DNA from: Gammaproteobacteria bacterium
Lineage (GTDB): Bacteria; Pseudomonadota; Gammaproteobacteria; Thiohalomonadales; Thiohalomonadaceae
Length of the DNA stretch: 46,622 nt
NCBI GenBank assembly: GCA_014859545.1
Contig: JACUTZ010000003.1
Span: 1-46,622 of the forward strand
Direction: 5' to 3'
Shown here: piece by piece, positions 36,469 through 46,599 of the stretch
Numbering within the stretch: position 1 is the first letter of the stretch
Layout: the number at the start of each line of letters is the position of its first letter
The notes under the pieces: model-generated
Told to the model about the DNA's origin: nothing
The model's input: the letters and a program-made list of their open reading frames with translations, nothing else
The model's database searches: none
Position numbers and translations under genes: made by a program

Positions 36469-37022
36469 TTACTCTCCCTTGGCTGCCGCGCTCTGTGCTA
36501 CCCGCAGGGTGAACTGTCGGCTGCGCTCTGCGGTACGCTGATCCGTGCTAATCACATCCAGTGTCGGCGAACCAAAACGTGGCGAGGCATCCAGGGCACG
36601 CATAAACGCGGACACCCGGGCATTTGACTGGGCACGACCATTGATCACCAGATTACGATCGGTCTGGGTAAGGGTTTCAATAAACAGACCTTCCGGAATC
36701 AGCCGCACCAGCTCATCAAACAAATAGACACTCTCTGGTCGATTCTGCTGTAGTGATTCAATGACGCGCATGCGGGAGATCAGCTGTTCGCGCTGGCGTT
36801 CCAGCTCTTCAATCTCTTTAATGCTGGCCTCTACCGAGCGGATTTCCGCGCGCAGAAAATTATTTCGTGATTCCTGGTATTCGATCATGCCGGCAAAATA
36901 CATATGCACCAGCAGCACCACGCCACCCATCAGGATTGCCGAGCCAGCCGTTACCCCGATAAATTCTTTCTTTTTCTGTGCGCGAATCTCTTCGCGCCAG
37001 GGAAGCAGGTTGATATGCGCCA

Positions 37023-37023
<1 letters not shown>
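36469..37023 (-). CDS. pilN: Type IV pilus assembly protein PilN
   Basis: A 184-aa bitopic inner-membrane protein. It opens with the PilM-binding motif MAHINLLPWREE, followed by a basic stretch, one membrane helix (about 24-46), a coiled coil (about 55-90) and a periplasmic domain. INLLPWR docks into PilM in the cytoplasm. Its ATG overlaps the pilM stop by one base (TAATG). Confidence 0.95.
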
Positions 37024-38117
<1,094 letters not shown>

Positions 38118-38142
38118 TTACGTTGTTTATCTATTTAACAAC

Positions 38143-38171
38143 ATTAAATACCAGAGTCAAGTATAGGTCAA
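38143..38171 (-). promoter_or_regulatory. Predicted sigma-70 promoter of the pilMNOPQ operon
   Basis: Minus strand TTGACC (plus 38166-38171), 17-bp spacer, TTTAAT (plus 38143-38148), each one base from consensus. Transcription would begin near 38136, about 50 nt upstream of the pilM ATG. An inverted repeat GTTGTT/AACAAC lies in the leader at about 38122-38142. The rest of the 274-bp pilM-ponA spacer shows no gene. Confidence 0.6.
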
Positions 38172-38361
38172 CCCATAGTATCAACAATAATCGAATATAT
38201 CTCGAGCTCTATTGCTGTTAAGGGCTGGATTAAATGCGACCCCGGTCCCGATCTGGCCGTGAAACATTTGGTGTATCCAGCTGTCCATTAGGGCCTGAAT
38301 CAAAAACCCTTTATACTCCCAACACCTGATTATAGGCACCTACAGAGTTTACTAAAGCGAC

Positions 38362-40794
38362 ATGTCCCTCTTTTTTCGCCTGTTACGCTACACGGCACTA
38401 GCCACAGCCGCATCCCTTTTTTCAGCCTCGTTGATCGTCGCTGGCGTGTACCTTTATCTCGCGCCGGGGCTGCCAGAGATAGAAACCCTGCGTGATGCCC
38501 GGCTCCAGGTGCCACTGCGTGTCTACAGTAACGATGGACAGCTGATCAGTGAGTACGGTGAGATTCGCCGTATTCCCCTGCGTTACGAAGAATTCCCCCA
38601 GACCCTGGTGGCGGCAATCCTGGCCGCCGAGGATAATCGTTTCTTTGAGCATCCCGGGGTGGACTATCAGGGCCTGCTGCGTGCGGCAATCAACCTGGTG
38701 CAAACCGGCGACCGCAGCCAGGGTGGCAGCACCATCACCATGCAGGTTGCACGAAATTTCTTTCTGAGTCGAGAACGCACCTATACCCGCAAGCTCAACG
38801 AAATTTTGCTGTCCTTCAAGATTGAGGCGGAACTGAGCAAGGAAGCCATCCTCGAGCTCTATCTCAACAAGATCTATCTGGGCCACCGCGCCTACGGTTT
38901 CGCCGCTGCCGCCCAGGTCTACTACGGCAGGCCGCTGGAGGCCTTGAGCCTGGCAGAAATCGCGATGATTGCCGGTTTGCCCAAGGCACCCTCTGCCTAC
39001 AACCCTGTGAGCAACCCCCGCCGTGCCCTGTTACGGCGCGACTATGTATTGCGCCGCATGCTGGAGGTCGGCTACCTCGACCAGGCCAGCTTTAACGAGG
39101 CCATCAACAGCCCCGATATTGCCCGCCTGCACGTGGCCCATACCGCCGTCGATGCCCACTATGTAGGTGAGATGGTACGCACCGAAATGCTGCGTCAATT
39201 CGGCGACGAGGCCTACACGGACGGCCTGCACGTCTACACCACCATCCAGCCCAATCACCAACATGCGGCCAATCAAGCCCTGCGCAACAGTTTGATCGCC
39301 TATGATCGACGCCATGGCTATCGTGGTCCGCTGGCAAGACTCCAGCCTGAGCAACTCAGCGATGACGAGGCCATTCGGGCCGCGCTAGCCCAACAGCGCA
39401 ATGTAGCGGATCTGCACCCCGCCCTGGTTACCCATGTCGCCGATGACCATGCCATCGTACGCCTGTCCGATGACAGCGAGCAGCAAATCGCTTCGGAGGG
39501 GATCCGCTGGGCGCAACGCTACATCAGCGTCAATCGGGTCGGTCCGGAACCAAACAACCCTGCCGATGTACTTGGCGTCGGGGATATTGTCCACATCCGC
39601 CTGGCAGAAAGTGGCCATTGGGAACTGTCTCAACTACCGGAGGTTGCCGGCGCCCTGGTATCGCTTCGGCCCGAAGACGGTGCCGTACTGGCCCTGGTCG
39701 GTGGCTTTGATTTCTTCCACAGCAAATACAATCGTGCCACCCAGGCGGAACGCCAGCCCGGTTCGATCTTCAAGCCCTTTGTCTATTCCGCGGCACTGGA
39801 ACACGGCTTTACCCCGGCCAGCGTGATCAATGATGCCCCGGTGGTATTTGATGACAGCAACCTGGAAAGCGAGTGGCGCCCCTCCAACTACAGCGGACGC
39901 TTTTACGGCCCCACCCGCTTTCGTGAGGCGCTGGTCCACTCCCGCAACCTGGTTTCTATTCGGGTAATGGAAAGCACTGGCATCGCCCGCACCGTGCGCT
40001 ATATGGAACGCTTCGGCTTCAACCCCCAGGCCCTGCCGCGCGACCTCTCGCTCTCCCTGGGCAGCCATTCGATCACCCCCTATGACCTGGTACGTGCCTA
40101 TGCGGTTTTTGCCAATGGTGGTTTTTTGATCGAGCCCTACTTTATCGACCGGATAGAGGATGACGATGGCAATATCCTGTTTCAGGCCAAACCACCGCTG
40201 GCCTGTGATAACTGCAGCGGAACAAGCGATGAGGACATCCTGCTGACCGATAATCTGGAGCAATTGCTTAGCCTGCCCGAACCACCGGTTCAGGCAGCTC
40301 GCACCATTGACGCACGCAATGCTTATCTCATGCAATCCATTATGGCGGATGTGATCCGCAGTGGCACGGGCCGTGCCGCGTTGCGGCTGGGGCGCAATGA
40401 TCTGGGGGGGAAAACAGGCACCACCAACGAGCAACGCGATGCCTGGTTTGCCGGCTATAACGCCGATGTGGTCAGCACCGCCTGGGTCGGTTTTGATAAT
40501 CCGCAGCCTCTGGGCAACCAGGAAACCGGCGCGCGTGCTGCACTGCCGATGTGGATCGATTATATGCGTAAAGCCCTGCGTGACCGCCCCGAACACAGCC
40601 TGGCCCAACCGGAGGGGATCGTCTCGGTGCGCATCGATGCGCGAACCGGGGACTACGCATCCAGCGACAACCCCAATGCCATCTTCGAACTGTTCCGCAG
40701 CGAGAATGCCCCCCAGCCCACCAGTCTGTACAGTCCTGGCAGTGACGGTGATGATCAGCGCGGCAGCGGTGGTGTCACCGAGGATATCTTTTAG
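38362..40794 (+). CDS. ponA: Penicillin-binding protein 1A (bifunctional peptidoglycan synthase)
   Basis: An 810-aa class A PBP. A cytoplasmic stub and one membrane helix (about 12-33) precede the transglycosylase domain with catalytic Glu90 (AAEDNRFFEHPGVD) and GGSTITMQVARN. An OB-like insertion follows. The transpeptidase domain has Ser468-Ile-Phe-Lys471, the SRN triad (HSRNLVSI) and Lys684-Thr-Gly-Thr. All active-site motifs are intact. It polymerises and crosslinks peptidoglycan in the periplasm. Divergent from pilM, as in Pseudomonas. The C terminus ends in a short acidic, glycine-rich tail. The ribosome site (AAAG) is weak. Confidence 0.96.
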   Translation: MSLFFRLLRYTALATAASLFSASLIVAGVYLYLAPGLPEIETLRDARLQVPLRVYSNDGQLISEYGEIRRIPLRYEEFPQTLVAAILAAEDNRFFEHPGVDYQGLLRAAINLVQTGDRSQGGSTITMQVARNFFLSRERTYTRKLNEILLSFKIEAELSKEAILELYLNKIYLGHRAYGFAAAAQVYYGRPLEALSLAEIAMIAGLPKAPSAYNPVSNPRRALLRRDYVLRRMLEVGYLDQASFNEAINSPDIARLHVAHTAVDAHYVGEMVRTEMLRQFGDEAYTDGLHVYTTIQPNHQHAANQALRNSLIAYDRRHGYRGPLARLQPEQLSDDEAIRAALAQQRNVADLHPALVTHVADDHAIVRLSDDSEQQIASEGIRWAQRYISVNRVGPEPNNPADVLGVGDIVHIRLAESGHWELSQLPEVAGALVSLRPEDGAVLALVGGFDFFHSKYNRATQAERQPGSIFKPFVYSAALEHGFTPASVINDAPVVFDDSNLESEWRPSNYSGRFYGPTRFREALVHSRNLVSIRVMESTGIARTVRYMERFGFNPQALPRDLSLSLGSHSITPYDLVRAYAVFANGGFLIEPYFIDRIEDDDGNILFQAKPPLACDNCSGTSDEDILLTDNLEQLLSLPEPPVQAARTIDARNAYLMQSIMADVIRSGTGRAALRLGRNDLGGKTGTTNEQRDAWFAGYNADVVSTAWVGFDNPQPLGNQETGARAALPMWIDYMRKALRDRPEHSLAQPEGIVSVRIDARTGDYASSDNPNAIFELFRSENAPQPTSLYSPGSDGDDQRGSGGVTEDIF

Positions 40795-40857
40795 GCGAGG
40801 ACAATGCCGATCCTTTCCAGACCCAGCGCATAGACAGACTTACGTCCGACTGCCCTG

Positions 40858-41655
40858 CTAGGGTTCCAACACCTCCAGCTGCACGGGATGCCGCAGACGC
40901 ATCCGCCACTGTCCGGCTTCGCCGTGCAGCCAACCGTCGGCGCGTAACAAACGCCCTTCCCAGGCGCGCATATCCCGTTCGGCAAACCAGCGCCGGTCCT
41001 CCCTGGCAATACGCAAACGCAACCCGCCTTCCAGCACCAACCAGGTGCTATTGCGCTGCTCCTCCACCCGCAACAAACGTCCCTCAATCCAGCGATAGCC
41101 AGCCGCCCTGGCACCCAGTTCAGCGCTAGGTGTCAGGCGATAATTCGACAGGGACCACAGACCCTGCCGATTTTGGCGTGCCAGGGCCATCTGCCTGCGA
41201 TAACAATCCTGCTGCCAAAGATTGGGCGGCACCACCAGCGCGGTTGCCAGCCCCTCGGCCAGCAGCAGCGCATTCAGGCTGCGCCCATCCGGCAGGTAGG
41301 GATGGGCCAACAGACGCCCATAGTGATCCTGGGACTCGGCATCCAGGCGCAGCCGCAACACCCGCTCCCTGCCCAGCAATGCCTCCACGCGGCGCTGCGC
41401 CGCTCTGGAATAGGGCTCGGAGCGCCCGCCACGATGGTCGATCTCCGGGGTATCGATACCGATAAAGCGCAGACGTCGCCCATCGCTGAGACGTACCGTA
41501 TCCCCGTCGAACACCTGCACCACGCTCACCGTTTCGTCGATGCGATCACTGGGACAGACGGCCTGGACACTGCCCAGCCAGAACAGGCCCAACAGCAAGA
41601 CACAAAAAAGGGCGCCCTTGCGGGGCGCCCTTTTGCGCGGCAGAACCACGACCAC
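40858..41655 (-). CDS. Secreted thermonuclease-like (SNase) protein
   Basis: A 265-aa staphylococcal-nuclease-fold protein. After a signal peptide with a basic n-region (LPRKRAPRKG, then FCVLLLGLFWLGSVQA) comes the SNc domain: VFDGDTVRL, RFIGIDTPE with the catalytic-type Arg and Asp, a Glu in SEPYSRAAQRR, and Arg in HYGRLLAHPYL. A C-terminal region of about 90 residues is extra and OB-like. Calcium-dependent nucleic-acid cleavage is expected. The start is uncertain: GTG codons at 41655 and 41649 follow the rpmE stop directly and lack a ribosome site, and the rpmE terminator hairpin lies inside the signal-peptide coding region. The rpmE-nuclease pairing is also known from Pseudomonas. Confidence 0.85.
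   Translation of the reverse strand: MVVVLPRKRAPRKGALFCVLLLGLFWLGSVQAVCPSDRIDETVSVVQVFDGDTVRLSDGRRLRFIGIDTPEIDHRGGRSEPYSRAAQRRVEALLGRERVLRLRLDAESQDHYGRLLAHPYLPDGRSLNALLLAEGLATALVVPPNLWQQDCYRRQMALARQNRQGLWSLSNYRLTPSAELGARAAGYRWIEGRLLRVEEQRNSTWLVLEGGLRLRIAREDRRWFAERDMRAWEGRLLRADGWLHGEAGQWRMRLRHPVQLEVLEP
41604..41633 (-). terminator. Terminator of rpmE, embedded in the nuclease reading frame
   Basis: On the minus strand AAAGGGCGCCC and GGGCGCCCTTT form an 11-bp stem with a 5-nt loop, followed by a T-run (plus-strand A at 41604-41609). It lies about 27 bp after the rpmE stop. The same bases encode about ten residues of the nuclease signal peptide n-region and the first hydrophobic residues. Confidence 0.88.
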
Positions 41656-41660
41656 GGGGT

Positions 41661-41864
41661 TTACTTGCGGCCGTACTTCTGGCGGAACTTGTCGACACGA
41701 CCGGCGGTATCGACCATCTTCTGCTTGCCGGTGTAGAAGGGATGGCAGGCAGAGCACACGTCCAGGCTCAGATCATGGCCAGCGGTGGAACGGGTGGTGA
41801 AACTGTTGCCGCAGCTGCAGGTCACGTTAATATCGTTGTACTGGGGATGGATATCCGCTTTCAT
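41661..41864 (-). CDS. rpmE: 50S ribosomal protein bL31 (zinc-binding form)
   Basis: A 67-aa ribosomal protein. Cys16, Cys18, Cys37 and Cys40 (TCSCGN and [11 protein letters not shown]) form the zinc site, so this is the C+ form, whose paralogue without cysteines replaces it under zinc limitation. The N-terminal MKADIHPQY and the C-terminal [11 protein letters not shown] are typical. AGAGG precedes the ATG at 41864 by 11 bases. It has its own predicted promoter and terminator. Confidence 0.97.
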   Translation of the reverse strand: MKADIHPQYNDINVTCSCGNSFTTRSTAGHDLSLDVCSACHPFYTGKQKMVDTAGRVDKFRQKYGRK

Positions 41865-41945
41865 GATCGTCAAAACCTCTTGTGGATGCTTATTCGCGCC
41901 GCTACACACCCCGATGGTGCGCACCGCGCAGCTGGAAAGCCGGGC

Positions 41946-41974
41946 ATCATAGGCAAAAAACCCGCCAAATGCAA
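41946..41974 (-). promoter_or_regulatory. Predicted promoter of rpmE
   Basis: Minus strand TTGCAT (plus 41969-41974), 17-bp spacer, TATGAT (plus 41946-41951). The start would be near 41939, giving a leader of about 75 nt. The leader could host L31 autoregulation, but I see no diagnostic structure. Confidence 0.5.
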
Positions 41975-42036
41975 GACACCGAGCGGCCTTCAGGCCATTT
42001 GCTTCCAGCCAGGCACTAAATTATATGTGCCGGTGT

Positions 42037-43230
42037 TCATTTTGTCTCGCGGCGGGCAGATATCAACAGATTGCGCGGACTCAGGGCGCTCGCACAAAAC
42101 TCGCCGACCCGCACCCGGTAGCCATGGGTCTCCAGATAACAGGCCATGTCATGCACCAGCCACAGTTCGATGGCACGACGAAAGCCCTGTCGCAGCAGTG
42201 ACAGGCGCATGGTCTCGCGCTGGCGCTGCCAACCGAGCTGCTCCAGTGCCGCCCAATCAGGCTCACCATCAGGCCCAGCGGGCAGGGTATCGCCCTCCCG
42301 CGCCGCCAGCCATCGGCAGAAGGCGGCAAAATCGCCACGCAACCAGGACTTGTCGATGGGCCGCAAGGCCTTGTAGCCCTCGCCCGTTAGCTGCCCGTGC
42401 AGAGCGAGGTAGCCCAGCTTCCAGGCCATTTCCTGATCACGACGACGCAACTCACGGGCCGGGGCGGTGGCGGCACCGGTCACTGCCAGGCGCAGGTCGT
42501 CGCGGCGCAGCCGCAGGCGCGCCTGCGGGCTGAAGGGCTGGTAATCCCCCTGCTGCAGGTGATGATAACAACAGGGGGCCAGGTCCAGCGCTGCCACGCC
42601 ATGGGCCACCCCCTCGCGCAACAGCTGGCGGTGCAACTCCCCGCAGGCATGCAGGGCCAGGGCGTGACGACCGGGCAGCTGCAGGCTGGCGGCAGGTGTA
42701 AGCACATCCAATCGCTCGAAACGCTGGGTGATCCCGCTGCGCCGGGCCAGGCGCTCGCCATCCTCGCAAAGTGCCCCATCCCATTCCAGGCTGGTCACCG
42801 GCTGGCCGTATTGCCATGACAGCAGGCGGCCCAGGTGGCCCTTGCCACCACACCACTCCAGCCATGGCCCCTGACCCGGCCCAAGCGCCGCACTGAAGGC
42901 CTGGATTTGCTGCCATTTGCGTCCTGGGATGTGATTGGCAAAGTGCGGGCCGGGATCGCTCAGTGCGCCACCCGGCAGCCGTGGCAACCGGCAGAGCTCG
43001 GACAGCGCCGCCAGGCTGGGCAGATACGCCGCCAACACGGGCCACAGAGCGGCCTCATCCTGACTGAGCTGCGCAAGCTGCGTCTCATCCAGGGTCAGTA
43101 GCGCCGCCGTCAGTTCAGGATATTCGGTGCACCAGTCCGGGCGCGCCTGCTTGAAGGGTTGCGCCTGCCAGAGCCCCTGATGGGCCAGCAGCAATTCCTC
43201 CAGCGCGGCCAGTCGGGCGGCGTGGTTCAT
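42037..43230 (-). CDS. SAM-dependent methyltransferase (TRM13/METTL25-like fold)
   Basis: A 397-aa protein with a helical N-terminal part and a Rossmann methyltransferase core. Motifs are GPWLEWCGGKGHLGRLLS (SAM-binding, about 128), LHACGELHRQLL and DLAPCCYHHL, a combination typical of the Methyltransf_32 group that includes TRM13- and METTL25-like proteins. The C-terminal part contains helices with many Arg and Leu. The substrate in bacteria is not established; tRNA or protein are possible. It starts 8 bp after the rhlE stop on the same strand, so the two probably form an RNA-related pair. Confidence 0.85.
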   Translation of the reverse strand: MNHAARLAALEELLLAHQGLWQAQPFKQARPDWCTEYPELTAALLTLDETQLAQLSQDEAALWPVLAAYLPSLAALSELCRLPRLPGGALSDPGPHFANHIPGRKWQQIQAFSAALGPGQGPWLEWCGGKGHLGRLLSWQYGQPVTSLEWDGALCEDGERLARRSGITQRFERLDVLTPAASLQLPGRHALALHACGELHRQLLREGVAHGVAALDLAPCCYHHLQQGDYQPFSPQARLRLRRDDLRLAVTGAATAPARELRRRDQEMAWKLGYLALHGQLTGEGYKALRPIDKSWLRGDFAAFCRWLAAREGDTLPAGPDGEPDWAALEQLGWQRQRETMRLSLLRQGFRRAIELWLVHDMACYLETHGYRVRVGEFCASALSPRNLLISARRETK

Positions 43231-43238
43231 GTCTTTGC

Positions 43239-44567
43239 TCAGCCGCGCGGTCTGGCACCACCGCCGTTGCGCGGTGCCGGTTTGCGGGCACCACCAGGCT
43301 TGCCTGCTGTCGCAGCGCCCTGGCTACGCGGCTTGTTACCGCCAGGGCGGCCCTGTCGCGCCGGGGCATTACCACGCGGTGCGCCGCTGCGCTGGTTGCG
43401 CCCGTTCGGGATCGGCTCGGCGGCGATGCTGGGGTCCGGCTCAAAGCCGGGGATCACCCGCTTGGGCAGTTCGCGCTTGATCACCCGCTCGATATCTCGC
43501 AGCAGCTTGTGTTCATCCACACAGACCAGTGACACGGCCTCACCCTCGTGACCGGCACGCCCGGTGCGCCCGATGCGGTGTACATAGTCTTCGGCCACGT
43601 TCGGCAGTTCAAAATTGACCACATGGGGCAGCTGGCTGATGTCCAGCCCACGTGCGGCGATGTCGGTGGCCACCAGCACCCGCACCGCACCGGATTTGAA
43701 ATCGGCCAGGGCCTTGGTACGCGCGCCCTGACTCTTGTTGCCGTGGATCGCCGCGGCACTAATGCCCTCTTTTTCCAGCTGCTGGGCAAGACGATTGGCA
43801 CCGTGCTTGGTACGGGTAAACACCAGCACCTGACGCCAGTTTTGCGAGCTCACCAGGAAGGACAGCAGCTCACCCTTGCGCTGGCGATCCACCGGATGCA
43901 CCACCTGCTCGACCATCTCCGAGGAGGTGTTGCGCCGCGCCACCTCGATCAATACCGGCTGGTTCAGCAGGCCCTCGGCCAGTTTGCGGATCTCATCGGA
44001 AAAGGTGGCCGAAAACAGCAGGTTCTGACGTTGTTTTGGCAGTACCGCCAGCACCTTGCGGATGTCGCGGATAAAGCCCATGTCGAGCATCCGGTCGGCC
44101 TCGTCCAGGATCAGCACCTCGACCTGGGATAGATCCACGGTCTTCTGTCCCATGTGGTCGAGCAGACGACCGGGGGTGGCCACCAGAATGTCCACACCGC
44201 GGCGCAGCTTGTCGATCTGCGGGTTGATCTTGACCCCACCGAAAATCACCGCCGAGCGCAGCGGCAGGTATTTCCCATAGGTGACCACGCTCTCTTCCAC
44301 CTGGGCGGCCAATTCACGGGTCGGGGTCAGGATCAGGGCGCGCACCGGACGCAGCCCCTTGGCCGGAGGATGCTGGCTGAGGCGTTGCAGCAGTGGCAGG
44401 GTAAAACCGGCGGTCTTGCCGGTACCGGTCTGGGCACCGGCAAGGATGTCGCCACCCTCGAGGATCGCCGGAATGGCCTGAAGCTGAATAGGGGTAGGCG
44501 TGGTATAGCCCTTTTCGCTGACCGCGCGAAGGATTTCGGCGCCAAGGCCGAGCTGGTCGAATGACAT
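43239..44567 (-). CDS. rhlE: DEAD-box ATP-dependent RNA helicase, RhlE type
   Basis: A 442-aa RNA helicase. Q motif [10 protein letters not shown], Walker A AQTGTGKT (about 45-52), PTRELA, DEAD in [17 protein letters not shown] in FSATFSDEI, and the C-terminal [12 protein letters not shown] and [10 protein letters not shown] motifs are all intact. The last ~65 residues are a Gly/Arg/Pro/Ala-rich basic tail typical of RhlE, likely RNA-binding. It acts in ribosome assembly and RNA turnover. The ribosome site AGGAG lies 12 bases before the ATG, somewhat far. It is followed at once by the methyltransferase gene. Confidence 0.95.
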   Translation of the reverse strand: MSFDQLGLGAEILRAVSEKGYTTPTPIQLQAIPAILEGGDILAGAQTGTGKTAGFTLPLLQRLSQHPPAKGLRPVRALILTPTRELAAQVEESVVTYGKYLPLRSAVIFGGVKINPQIDKLRRGVDILVATPGRLLDHMGQKTVDLSQVEVLILDEADRMLDMGFIRDIRKVLAVLPKQRQNLLFSATFSDEIRKLAEGLLNQPVLIEVARRNTSSEMVEQVVHPVDRQRKGELLSFLVSSQNWRQVLVFTRTKHGANRLAQQLEKEGISAAAIHGNKSQGARTKALADFKSGAVRVLVATDIAARGLDISQLPHVVNFELPNVAEDYVHRIGRTGRAGHEGEAVSLVCVDEHKLLRDIERVIKRELPKRVIPGFEPDPSIAAEPIPNGRNQRSGAPRGNAPARQGRPGGNKPRSQGAATAGKPGGARKPAPRNGGGARPRG

Positions 44568-44657
44568 AATACTGGGTAACTCCTGAAAACAATGAAAGCG
44601 GCGCAGGGATGGCCGGATGGACAGTGACCATGGCGGTCGACTGGGGAATTAAAAGGG

Positions 44658-44663
44658 ATTATA
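44658..44663 (-). promoter_or_regulatory. Possible -10 box of the rhlE promoter
   Basis: A perfect TATAAT on the minus strand lies about 90 bp upstream of the rhlE ATG. No good -35 is found at 16-18 bp; the region upstream is C/G-rich with a CCCC/GGGG hairpin. The match is therefore only suggestive. Confidence 0.3.
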
Positions 44664-44722
44664 CCCCAATCAGGGGCGGGGAGACATGAATAGATCGGGG
44701 GGTGCCGCAGGCCACTAGCCCG

Positions 44723-45160
44723 CTAGCCGAAGCCGCCAAAGGTATCAACGCAATCGACGCAGTCCCGATTGTGGCGCGCCGCGCGACGGGCTGCCCAGGC
44801 CTCCAGGCCATCGCGCCAGTCATTGACGAAGCTCTCCAGGGATTCGATAAAATCCGGGTCCTGGTGGCTACGGTTTATGGTGCAGTGGATCTGCACCTGG
44901 GCGCTGTTGTCCGGGTTGGGGGTCAGGGTCCACTGCACTCCGTTCTTGCAACTGGGCAGGGTAAAGCGCACCCCGTCGTGGATCAGCTCACGGTGCACGC
45001 GGAACTCGCCCCACACACAATAGATATCGCCACGCTCATCGTTCTGCACATCCAGCACCTTGTCGATGGAGGCGCACCACTCGCTGAGATTATCGATATT
45101 CACATTGCGCTGAATATCCGAGCTGGACATCCTGACCGTCGCCAAACCAAAAAACTCCAT
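44723..45160 (-). CDS. Hypothetical protein, 145 aa, Cys-containing C-terminal tail
   Basis: I do not recognise the family. The start at 45160 (MEFFGLATVRMSSS) follows GGGGAGAG 6-9 bases upstream, which rules out the longer frame. The protein is soluble and mixed alpha/beta: beta-rich in the middle (RGDIYCVWGEFRVHRELIHDGVRFTLP, VQWTLTPNP, VQIHCTI), then a helix (DPDFIESLESFVNDWRDGLEAWAARRAARH). The tail reads CVDCVDTFGGFG, a C-x2-C pair at the extreme C terminus. It lies downstream of the rhlE promoter region and on the same strand as the unknown gene at 45318. No function can be assigned. Confidence 0.75.
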   Translation of the reverse strand: MEFFGLATVRMSSSDIQRNVNIDNLSEWCASIDKVLDVQNDERGDIYCVWGEFRVHRELIHDGVRFTLPSCKNGVQWTLTPNPDNSAQVQIHCTINRSHQDPDFIESLESFVNDWRDGLEAWAARRAARHNRDCVDCVDTFGGFG

Positions 45161-45317
45161 CACGCTCTCCCCTGTCGATACACCTTGTCGAGAGTGCCAG
45201 CACGGTGTGGTTTGCACCAGATGAAAAGCGTTATAGCCGATAAGCCACGCTTATAAGCGCATCACCATACCTGCACAACTTGTCGGGATAATTATCGTTC
45301 CACCCTGGCATCCGGCC

Positions 45318-46484
45318 TCAGGCATCACCCCAATGGGCGGTCGCAATGCCCAGCCCCAGGTCCGCATCGATCAGACGACGGCGCACCGCCAATAAGTGCT
45401 CAAGAAGCTGCGGCTCGGTTTGCTCATAGGCGGCAGCATCGGGCACCCGTTTGACCACCACCCCAAGCAGCTCGGTGATCGCATTGCCAATAGAGTTCTG
45501 GCTGATGGTAACGATTAATTTCCCCTGGTCATTGCGGTAAATGAGTTGCTTGAAGGCCGGTTGCCAGCGGATCGCATTGGCATAGGCGGGGTCGCGGATA
45601 CACTGCTCGCGCACCTTCTTGGCCGTGGCCATGAAGTTGTCATTAAACAGCAGCACACTCTCCACCTGCTTGGGGAAGTACACATCCGGCAACATCGGCG
45701 CATTGCGACTGGACACCTGCGCAAAGAAGCTGCGATAAAAATCCAGAAAGCCCTTGAGGATCTCATCGTATTCGCGCCAAAACCCTACCTCACCCAGGGC
45801 CGCCGCACCGCCGCTGATCTCCCAGCTCGGCAGGCCCTGCGGATAGCCGGTCAGACTGAGTCTGGCCTCGCTATCGCTGACCGGCTTGAGGATCTTCAGA
45901 TCCAGGGCCCGCTCAAAAAACTCCCGGTAGACATCGCGCATATAGGCCTGAAACAGACTGTGCTGCCCGCCATCGGTCAGGTTGGGGTTGTTTGCATCGG
46001 CCAGCGGTGCGTCGCGCAACTGTGCCATCGGAAACACAATAAAGTGGTTGTGCAGCATACGGATGCTGGGCACCCCCGGCGCGGTCAGCGACCAGGTGGC
46101 ATCCAGGCTGGCCTCACCGGCCAGCAACAGCGCCTCGCCCGGGTCCGGAAACTGCTCCAGCATGTAATCAATGATGACGCGGTTCATTCGATTCCACGCC
46201 CACTTCACATTCTCCGGCACCTGGGTACGGCGTACCGGACGACCCAGCGGATTGAGGATGGACTCGGAGGTGTTATAAATGATCGAACAATCGAAGGTAT
46301 TGCTGTGCCCCAGCGCCTTGCGATACAGCAACAGCTTTTCCGGGCTCAGCAACAGGCCGTTGTTATTGACCAGGTCATTGAGATTTTCGGTGCTATTGAA
46401 AAACTCATTCGGCTTCATCCCCTCCGGCACATCCAGCGGGATGGGGCGAAACGGGGTGGTGATCTCACGTGGTCCGGATTGCAT
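45318..46484 (-). CDS. Hypothetical protein, 388 aa
   Basis: No family is recognised. The protein has no signal peptide or clear membrane segment. Notable features are an internal RMLHNHFIVFP segment (H-x-H followed by a hydrophobic strand), a conserved-looking DVYREFFERALDLKIL helix, PSWEISGGAAALGEVGFWREYDEILKGFLDFYRSFF, and a C-terminal helical region. The HNHF stretch loosely recalls HIT or GalT-like histidine motifs, but the H-x-H-x-hydrophobic spacing alone does not establish that. The ATG at 46484 has GGGG upstream. It is separated by 157 bp from the next gene on the same strand. Composition resembles the neighbouring core genes. Confidence 0.78.
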   Translation of the reverse strand: MQSGPREITTPFRPIPLDVPEGMKPNEFFNSTENLNDLVNNNGLLLSPEKLLLYRKALGHSNTFDCSIIYNTSESILNPLGRPVRRTQVPENVKWAWNRMNRVIIDYMLEQFPDPGEALLLAGEASLDATWSLTAPGVPSIRMLHNHFIVFPMAQLRDAPLADANNPNLTDGGQHSLFQAYMRDVYREFFERALDLKILKPVSDSEARLSLTGYPQGLPSWEISGGAAALGEVGFWREYDEILKGFLDFYRSFFAQVSSRNAPMLPDVYFPKQVESVLLFNDNFMATAKKVREQCIRDPAYANAIRWQPAFKQLIYRNDQGKLIVTISQNSIGNAITELLGVVVKRVPDAAAYEQTEPQLLEHLLAVRRRLIDADLGLGIATAHWGDA

Positions 46485-46572
46485 CTGTTAAGGCCCCTGA
46501 GGAATTTGGCTCTGTTACACTCTTACACCATGTACCGAAAAATGCACACAAAAACTCTTGATAGACCCATAA

Positions 46573-46599
46573 TCGGCGCGCTGCCTCCTGGCGCGCCGA
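46573..46599. repeat. GC-rich 9-bp inverted repeat
   Basis: TCGGCGCGC (46573-46581) pairs with GCGCGCCGA (46591-46599) around a 9-nt loop. No T-run follows on either strand, so a standard terminator is unlikely, although the window ends soon after. It lies about 90 bp upstream of the gene at 46484 and could also be a protein-binding site. The 46485-46622 stretch otherwise shows nothing. Confidence 0.55.

Noticed and set aside
39634-40608. Long minus-strand frame (324 codons) opposite ponA
   Set aside because: Antisense to the transpeptidase domain; no motif and no ribosome site.
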